From positions 101,643-165,642 of the forward strand of contig SUSZ01000001.1 in assembly GCA_015063165.1 (NCBI GenBank): DNA of 64,000 nt, read 5' to 3'. The stretch is from Thermoplasmata archaeon. GTDB taxonomy: Archaea > Thermoplasmatota > Thermoplasmata > Methanomassiliicoccales > Methanomethylophilaceae. A program made the translations under genes and the position numbers. Below the pieces are notes generated by a model, which ran no database searches, was not told where the DNA came from, and saw only the letters and a program-made list of their open reading frames with translations. Each line of letters begins with the position of its first letter. Position 1 is the first letter of the stretch. Shown piece by piece: positions 60,234-64,000 of the stretch.

Positions 60234-60899
60234 TCACTCGTACTCGATCTCGTCCTTGTATCCGGCTTCCTCGAATCCCTTCAGCCTGAGCCTGCACGAA
60301 TCGCAGTGGCCGCAGGCCTTCTCCCCGCCGTTGTAGCAGGACCAGGTCAGGTGCAGAGGGGCGTTGAGGGCCTTGCCGCGCCTGACTATGTCGGCTTTGG
60401 AGTCGTGAAGTATGGGAGTCATTATCTTGATCGGACGGCCCTCGACACCGGCCTTGGTGCCGACCCTGAGCATCTGCTCGTAGGCCTCGAAGAACTCGGG
60501 ACGGCAGTCGGGGTAGCCGGAGTAGTCGACCACGTTGGCTCCGATGTATATCCTGTCCGCGTCGATGGATTCGCAGAGCCCCGCAGCGATGCTCAGGAAG
60601 ATGATGTTCCTGGCAGGGACGTACGTGATAGGTATGTCGGCGTCGAGCTCCCCCTCGCGGTCCATAGGGACGTCTATCTCCTCGCGGGTGAGCGCGGAGC
60701 GGAAGGAGCTCAGGTTGATGTCGTAGACTATGTGGGTCACGCCGTAATGCTTGCAGACGTTCTCTGCGGACCGGAGCTCCTTGGTGTGCCTCTGGCCGTA
60801 CCTGAAGCTGATGGCGGTGACCTCGCATCCGTCGGCGATAGCCTGTGCGAGAGTGGTGGTGGAATCGAGCCCTCCGGAAAGAAGGGCGACAGCCTTCAT
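60234..60899 (-). CDS. queC: 7-cyano-7-deazaguanine (preQ0) synthase
   Basis: A 221-residue QueC with the PP-loop LLSGGLDSTT at the N-terminus, ISFRYGQRHTKEL and VPARNIIFLSIAAG. The C-terminal zinc site reads CYNGGEKACGHCDSCRLR. It converts 7-carboxy-7-deazaguanine to preQ0. The ATG at 60899 shares a base with the queD stop (TGATG). The open frame upstream of it is a shadow of queD. Confidence 0.95.
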   Translation of the reverse strand: MKAVALLSGGLDSTTTLAQAIADGCEVTAISFRYGQRHTKELRSAENVCKHYGVTHIVYDINLSSFRSALTREEIDVPMDREGELDADIPITYVPARNIIFLSIAAGLCESIDADRIYIGANVVDYSGYPDCRPEFFEAYEQMLRVGTKAGVEGRPIKIMTPILHDSKADIVRRGKALNAPLHLTWSCYNGGEKACGHCDSCRLRLKGFEEAGYKDEIEYE

Positions 60900-61372
60900 C
60901 AGAGGGCCTCCGTGTACCACGCCGTCTGTCCGCGCTCCTCGTCCAGACCGATGGAGATCGACCTGACGTTGGGAGGGAAGTCTATCTCGGACTTCATGCG
61001 GAGGGTCATCATCTTGCACATCTCCTCCGCAGTGGTGGTGGGGACGTCGAGGAGGGCCACGTCCTCCTTGGGGAAGACGTACCTCTTGCAGCCGGAGACG
61101 ACCTCCACGGAGTCGCCTTCGACGTCAATCTTGACCTCTTTGGATCTGGCGGGGAGGAGGGTCCTGTGGTCGACCTCATCGATGATCTTCTTGAGGGTCC
61201 TCTTGAGGATGACGAAATCCATTATCATGCCCTCCTCGCCTATGTCGCCCTCCATCCGAAGGCGGACTATGTACGAATGGCCGTGAAGCCTCGAGCACTT
61301 CTCGTGCCTGGGAATGAAATGGCAGGCCGAGAATCTTAATCCAGAGTATCCTCCGTCTATTTCCAAAAGCAT
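60899..61372 (-). CDS. queD: 6-carboxytetrahydropterin synthase-like protein
   Basis: A 157-residue member of the 6-pyruvoyl-tetrahydropterin synthase family. It has the zinc-binding FSACHFI and LHGHSYIV histidines, a VDHRTLLP segment, PTTTAEEMCKMM and the final conserved acid of SIGLDEERG. It makes 6-carboxytetrahydropterin from dihydroneopterin triphosphate for the preQ0 pathway. It heads the queD-queC-queE operon, 2 bases after the mtxX stop. Confidence 0.92.
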   Translation of the reverse strand: MLLEIDGGYSGLRFSACHFIPRHEKCSRLHGHSYIVRLRMEGDIGEEGMIMDFVILKRTLKKIIDEVDHRTLLPARSKEVKIDVEGDSVEVVSGCKRYVFPKEDVALLDVPTTTAEEMCKMMTLRMKSEIDFPPNVRSISIGLDEERGQTAWYTEAL

Positions 61373-61374
61373 GT

Positions 61375-62118
61375 TTATTCCTCCGTTAGCATCATCGCGA
61401 GGGCTAGGGAGTCCCGGTAGTCGGTCTTGGCGCGAGATGTGTCTATGAACACCTTGTCGGTATTGATGACGGGGGCGCCTAAAGCCTTGACTCCTCCGAT
61501 GAAATGAAGCGATCTGAAGATTATGTTCCCGGTTATCCCCTCGGGAGCTATGATTATGTCCGCCTCTTTGACGGCGTTCTCGATGAGGATCTGGGAGTGG
61601 TACGCGTCATACCCTTCGTCGCAGAGCTTCTTCGCCAGGTTGCGGGCGCTTTCGATGGACTTGTCGACGACCTTGCATCTGCCTACGTCCTCACACCTTC
61701 CGCCCGACATGATGGCGATCTTGCTGCCCATGCCGACCCTCTTGGCCAGAGCCACAGAACGGACCGCGAGGTCGTGCTTCTGGCGTTCCGTCCAGCCTTC
61801 GTCTATCCCTACAGGGGCGAGGATGAACATCTTCTCTCCCAGAGGCTCCATGAACACCGCCCTCTCCAAGGATTTGAGACCGATCTTGGATTTGAGAATG
61901 GGCAGGAGCACCGAAGACGATATGTCTCCGCGGACTGCTGCGTCGATCTTCCCCGAGGCGAGGTCGCCTGCAAGCTCGTATGGGTCGTCGTAGATAACGA
62001 TGTCATGGCTTTCCATGGCGAGAACGCTTCTCTCGACGTTGCCGTTCGTCGTTCCACGGCCTATGCCGACGCGGACATCCGGGAGGTCCGAGCATAGGAG
62101 CGTCTTCGAAGTGAACAT
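61375..62118 (-). CDS. mtxX: methanogenesis marker protein 4 (MtxX)
   Basis: A 247-residue protein of the MtxX/methanogenesis marker 4 family, related in fold to phosphotransacetylases. It has VGIGRGTTNGNVERSV near the N-terminus, DAAVRGDISSSVLLP and IIAPEGITGNIIFRSLHFIGGVKALGAPV. Found throughout methanogens, its function is not established. Here it leads the que operon, with only a 2-base gap to queD. It ends in TAA. Confidence 0.9.
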   Translation of the reverse strand: MFTSKTLLCSDLPDVRVGIGRGTTNGNVERSVLAMESHDIVIYDDPYELAGDLASGKIDAAVRGDISSSVLLPILKSKIGLKSLERAVFMEPLGEKMFILAPVGIDEGWTERQKHDLAVRSVALAKRVGMGSKIAIMSGGRCEDVGRCKVVDKSIESARNLAKKLCDEGYDAYHSQILIENAVKEADIIIAPEGITGNIIFRSLHFIGGVKALGAPVINTDKVFIDTSRAKTDYRDSLALAMMLTEE

Positions 62119-62194
62119 GGGTAGTGCCCATGCATTATCAAATATAAAAACAAGTCAACGAAGCGACCTGGCTGTACGAAAACCTGGAAATCGG

Positions 62195-63184
62195 TCATCG
62201 ATCGGAGCGTATCTGGTCGAATACGTATCCGTCCCAGGTCCTCTCGCCAAGAACTATCTCCGCTTCGGGTATCGTGAGCATCGGACGGTCGTATCTTGCG
62301 GAATCGTCCATCGCTATGCGGGGGCAGGCGGTGTTGACGAAGGCGTCCACCCTGTACGCCATGAGAGACATGGGGGTGACCTCTTCGAGGATGACCTTGT
62401 ATGCGGTCTTTCCATGCTCGCGGAGCTTCCTGACCATCAGATCAGCCTCTGCGGACCTGTTCTGTCCGGCCTTGGAGCACTGAATCACCAAGAACGAGTT
62501 CGCTGCGGAAGCCCTCTGGATGGCGGCGAACCTCCTCCTGAGTATCCTGTCCCTGGTCTCGACCATGCTGCGGACCTCTCCCGTCACAGGGTTCAGGACC
62601 AGGACCGGCTTCTGCATGCCGAAAGCGACCGCCAGAGGGTGGAAATCGCCCTCCCCTATGAACAGGAACGCGTCGACTTCGTCCGATATGGACTCAGCCG
62701 CGGTGCAGTTGCATCCAAGGACCTGCCCAGGATGGCAGATGCGCCTGTCCCCCTTGCCTACGAGCGCAGTCCTTCCGGACTTCTCGAGCATCCCCTTGAC
62801 CGAGGGTATCAGCCCGAGGTACTGGACGGTGGCCAGAAGCCCGACGCGCTGCGGAAGCGAAGCCAGCGAATCCATGACGGACGGGTCCACGGTCGCATCG
62901 GAGCGGGACTCGACATACATGACGTTCGGATCGTCGCCCATAGACGGGATTGGAGAATGGCCGTAATGGATCAGAGCATCCGCGACACCTTTGTAATCGA
63001 AAAGGTCGCAGGCGCCGTAGCACGGGTATCCGACGACGATTATCTCGGCACCGGTAGAAGAATGAAGAAAATCAGAAACCTCAGCCGCCCTGACCTTCAG
63101 GCCCTCGGGCAGCTGGAGGGCGACGGAGGAGAACCCTCCGTCGTTTATCCACGCGACTGCGCGGTCCAGCTCGAAATCGAACAT
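62195..63184 (-). CDS. dph2: diphthamide biosynthesis enzyme Dph2
   Basis: A 329-residue archaeal Dph2. It makes the first C-C bond of diphthamide on elongation factor 2 by a non-classical 4Fe-4S SAM mechanism. The three cluster cysteines are in GYPCYGACDLFD, VLGCNCTAAES and NTACPRIAMDD. LPEGLK near the N-terminus and GDFHPLAV are also family marks. It starts directly after the rpl10e stop and may be transcribed with it. Confidence 0.93.
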   Translation of the reverse strand: MFDFELDRAVAWINDGGFSSVALQLPEGLKVRAAEVSDFLHSSTGAEIIVVGYPCYGACDLFDYKGVADALIHYGHSPIPSMGDDPNVMYVESRSDATVDPSVMDSLASLPQRVGLLATVQYLGLIPSVKGMLEKSGRTALVGKGDRRICHPGQVLGCNCTAAESISDEVDAFLFIGEGDFHPLAVAFGMQKPVLVLNPVTGEVRSMVETRDRILRRRFAAIQRASAANSFLVIQCSKAGQNRSAEADLMVRKLREHGKTAYKVILEEVTPMSLMAYRVDAFVNTACPRIAMDDSARYDRPMLTIPEAEIVLGERTWDGYVFDQIRSDR

Positions 63185-63703
63185 TTACCTGATGAGCTCG
63201 GCTCCCTGCTCTACGTCGATGTAGCAGGGGGAGGGGAACTTCATGGAGGCTCTCCAGAGAGCGTCCTTGGCGATGCTGGCCTTGTCAGCGGGAACGCGGA
63301 CGGTCAGAATGGCCTGGTTGCGCTCCAGCCTTGCAGCGGTTCCCACAGTCTTGCCGAATCCCTGACGCATTCCACTGGACACACGGTCCGCTCCTGCGCC
63401 GGTAGCGAGCTTGTTCTCCCTGAGGACGACGTGGGGATACGCCCTAACGGTCATGTGATAGTTAGCGACCCCCGCCTGTCCGTTGAGGACCTTGTTCGCT
63501 GCGATACGGCCGGCCTCTATAGAGATGTGCCTGACCTGGACGCGGTTCTTGACCCTGAGGGTGAGAACGACGGGGAAATCCTGCTTGAGGTTGCCCATCT
63601 CGTACTGGCTAACCCTGCTTGCGGGAACTCCACCCATGTACTCACGGCGGGTGTAGGCCTGTCCTTTGATCTGTCTGTACATTGATGCGGGCTTTCTTAC
63701 CAT
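63185..63703 (-). CDS. rpl10e: ribosomal protein L10e (uL16)
   Basis: A 172-residue uL16-family large-subunit protein beginning MVRKPASMYRQIKGQAYTRREYMGGVPASRV, the archaeal L10e start, with HVVLRENKLATGAGADRVSSGMRQGFGKTVGTAA in the middle. The dph2 gene follows with no gap. A TATA-like CTTATATG on the minus strand (about 63798-63805) lies about 100 bases upstream of the ATG. Confidence 0.95.
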   Translation of the reverse strand: MVRKPASMYRQIKGQAYTRREYMGGVPASRVSQYEMGNLKQDFPVVLTLRVKNRVQVRHISIEAGRIAANKVLNGQAGVANYHMTVRAYPHVVLRENKLATGAGADRVSSGMRQGFGKTVGTAARLERNQAILTVRVPADKASIAKDALWRASMKFPSPCYIDVEQGAELIR

Positions 63704-64000
63704 TTAAACCACCTTGATCGGAATGCGATGAGGGCAGGCGGTCCAAAGATATAGAACTGCTACCCTGTCTAACAGAACTGCTCATTATCAGCCCCCATAT
63801 AAGAGTTTCGTTAATTTGGTGGACCGTCTCCTATGTCATTAGAAGAAAGAGACTCCAAATAGCGGCACCAGACGACTGTGTGTAACAACCTCCATTGAAG
63901 TATCGACCCGGAAACAACCGCTAGACAAATGTCCATCAGATCCCCGAGGTCATGTGCTTCAGAATCAGTCCCCTGTGAATAGCATAAAGAGCGTACCTCA
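63704..64000. other. rpl10e upstream region and window edge
   Basis: 297 bases without a recognisable gene. The first about 110 hold the rpl10e promoter. The rest has a minus-strand frame open to the right edge (ending TAA near 63811) and another ending near 63937 that reads ...AIHRGLILKHMTSGI. Neither is long enough to identify. No tRNA fold was found. Confidence 0.4.

Overview
The window (64 kb, moderately GC-rich, with AT-rich intergenic regions) looks like the chromosome of a methanogenic archaeon of the Methanomassiliicoccales, probably a gut-type Methanomethylophilaceae relative. Supporting genes are methanogenesis marker 4/mtxX, archaeosine biosynthesis (queE, queC, queD, arcS), diphthamide synthase dph2, ribosomal protein L10e, RtcB, a DGGGP-synthase-like UbiA, archaeal-type PorGDAB with a PEP synthase, and 5S rRNA genes that are not next to 16S/23S. 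Only one of about 45 complete genes ends in TAG. That TAG sits where read-through would complete the protein, which fits the pyrrolysine-using genetic code of this order. The taxonomic assignment is an inference from gene content.

Layout. 1-8459: a giant secreted repeat protein (at least 2316 residues, running off the left edge), overlapped by an MFS transporter. 8654-27696: a large metal/tetrapyrrole locus. One arm, on the plus strand, encodes a BchI/BchD/CobN-like chelatase followed by a FecCD-FecE ABC transporter. The other arm, on the minus strand, encodes a triple-headed FecB-like binding protein with dockerin-like modules, a second FecCD-FecE pair and a double-domain methyltransferase. 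A MATE exporter and a second double-domain methyltransferase flank it. This is the best candidate in the window for an undescribed system. It resembles bacterial heme uptake operons in which a CobN-like protein (HmuS) removes the metal, but its substrate cannot be read from sequence.

27800-40155: mostly housekeeping genes: an RNase H-like exonuclease, argF, a five-zinc-ribbon protein, an FrhB-pyruvyl transferase fusion, tRNA-His, rtcB, a PUA protein, DUF368, arcS, pyrB-pyrI, and a UPF0200 kinase-like gene with a probable in-frame amber codon. 40198-46999: a lipid/isoprenoid-flavoured stretch with a DUF92 (VTE6-like) protein, a rifampin-phosphotransferase-like dikinase paired with a lipocalin-like protein, a VTE5-like prenol kinase with an atypical thymidylate-kinase-like partner, and UbiA.

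47049-50189: a BspA-type leucine-rich surface protein. 50332-50700: two tandem 5S rRNA genes, each with its own TATA box. 50744-57260: an EamA transporter, then porGDAB divergent from ppsA, which together would convert acetyl-CoA to pyruvate and PEP. 57322-63703: a CBS-ParB protein, an Mrp/NBP35 ATPase with a NifX-like partner, the queD-queC-queE operon, mtxX, dph2 and rpl10e. Genes are tightly packed, with many 4-base ATGA overlaps and GC-rich hairpin terminators between convergent genes. No insertion sequence, CRISPR array or prophage was seen.
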